Shown one piece after another: positions 5,784 through 6,268 of a stretch of DNA of 6,268 nt (position 1 is the first letter of the stretch; each line of letters begins with the position of its first letter). The stretch spans positions 1-6,268 of the forward strand of contig JAHEZB010000142.1 in the NCBI GenBank assembly GCA_023251285.1. The letters run 5' to 3'. The notes under the pieces are model-generated. The model saw only the letters and a list, made by a program, of their open reading frames with translations. It was not told the DNA's origin and did not search any database. Source of the DNA: Chitinophagaceae bacterium. Lineage in GTDB: Bacteria; Bacteroidota; Bacteroidia; Chitinophagales; Chitinophagaceae. Both the position numbers and the translations under genes were made by a program.

Positions 5784-6268
5784 ATGACAACAATCAAAGG
5801 CCCTGGCATTTTTATCGCGCAATTTATTGGAGAAGAAGCGCCATTTAATAGTTTAGAAAACATTTGCCAATGGGCAAAAGAGAAAGGATTTATTGGTGTT
5901 CAACTACCTACTTTAGATGATCGCTTTATTGATTTGCAAAAAGCGGCAGAAAGCAAAACTTATGCAGATGAATTGAGAGGAACCGTAAATAGTTTTGGTT
6001 TGGATATTACCGAACTTTCTACCCATTTGCAGGGACAATTGATTGCCGTTAATCCTGTTTATGACACTTTGTTCGACAGTTTCGCTCCGGAAAAATATCG
6101 CAAGAATCCAAAAGCAAGGCAGGAATGGGCTGTGCAACAATTAAAGTATGCAGCCAAAGCATCTGAAAATCTCGGATTGACTGCACACGCTACTTTCAGC
6201 GGCGCTTTATTATGGCCAACCGTTTATCCATGGCCGCAGAGACCGGAAGGATTGGTAGAAATGGGTTT
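5784..6268 (+). CDS. Sugar phosphate isomerase/epimerase, N-terminal part (3' end outside window)
   Basis: The first 161 codons of an open frame run off the right edge without a stop. The product resembles the xylose isomerase-like TIM-barrel family (AP endonuclease family 2 fold), full-length members of this subgroup being about 340-350 residues. Visible landmarks are KGPGIFIAQFIGEEAPFN at the start, GVQLPTLDDRFIDL as an early barrel strand, ITELSTHLQGQL (75-86), EWAVQQLKYAAKAS and HATFSGALLWPTVYPW. The Glu77 and His81 strand sits where this fold usually places active-site groups. The real substrate is unknown; neighbours in other genomes often suggest sugar or inositol catabolism. The ATG is preceded by a purine- and A-rich leader without a Shine-Dalgarno. 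It lies 105 bases after the SpmA-SpmB-like gene with no terminator hairpin between, so co-transcription is possible. A weak -7-like TAGCATTG at 5710-5717 is the only promoter candidate I see. Confidence 0.9.
   Translation, partial: MTTIKGPGIFIAQFIGEEAPFNSLENICQWAKEKGFIGVQLPTLDDRFIDLQKAAESKTYADELRGTVNSFGLDITELSTHLQGQLIAVNPVYDTLFDSFAPEKYRKNPKARQEWAVQQLKYAAKASENLGLTAHATFSGALLWPTVYPWPQRPEGLVEMG

Overview
The window looks like ordinary chromosomal DNA from a Bacteroidota bacterium, most likely of the Chitinophagaceae type. The evidence is AT-rich DNA with A/T-rich spacers, no Shine-Dalgarno sequences before the starts, -7 promoter boxes of the Bacteroidota form TAnnTTTG, and proteins that resemble Chitinophagaceae families from memory. 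No database search was possible, so the taxonomy is inference.

Layout, left to right: the 3' end of an MFS drug/siderophore-type exporter gene (+, cut by the window edge); a convergent gene for a four-helix membrane protein of unknown function (-, 579-998); about 250 bases with no supported gene; a YfcE/MJ0936-type metallophosphoesterase (-, stop at 1249); a divergent spacer of about 250 bases with promoter-like boxes; the magnesium transporter gene mgtE (+, 1989-3392); a strong bidirectional terminator hairpin (3462-3496); a DJ-1/PfpI family protein (-, 3525-4079); a divergent spacer of 189 bases with a perfect inverted repeat; a fused SpmA-SpmB-like membrane protein (+, 4269-5678); and the 5' part of a sugar phosphate isomerase/epimerase (+, from 5784, cut by the right edge).

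The genes alternate in strand and look like mostly single-gene transcription units with unrelated housekeeping or stress roles: export, Mg2+ homeostasis, phosphodiester hydrolysis and carbonyl/protein damage response. Only the last two genes share a strand in tandem, 105 bases apart, and could be co-transcribed. I found no RNA gene, CRISPR array, insertion sequence or phage gene, and no convincing new multi-gene system. The points most worth a second look are the SpmA-SpmB fusion with its large inserted loop in a lineage not known to sporulate, two start-site corrections backed by promoter positions, and the inverted repeat ahead of the DJ-1/PfpI gene.
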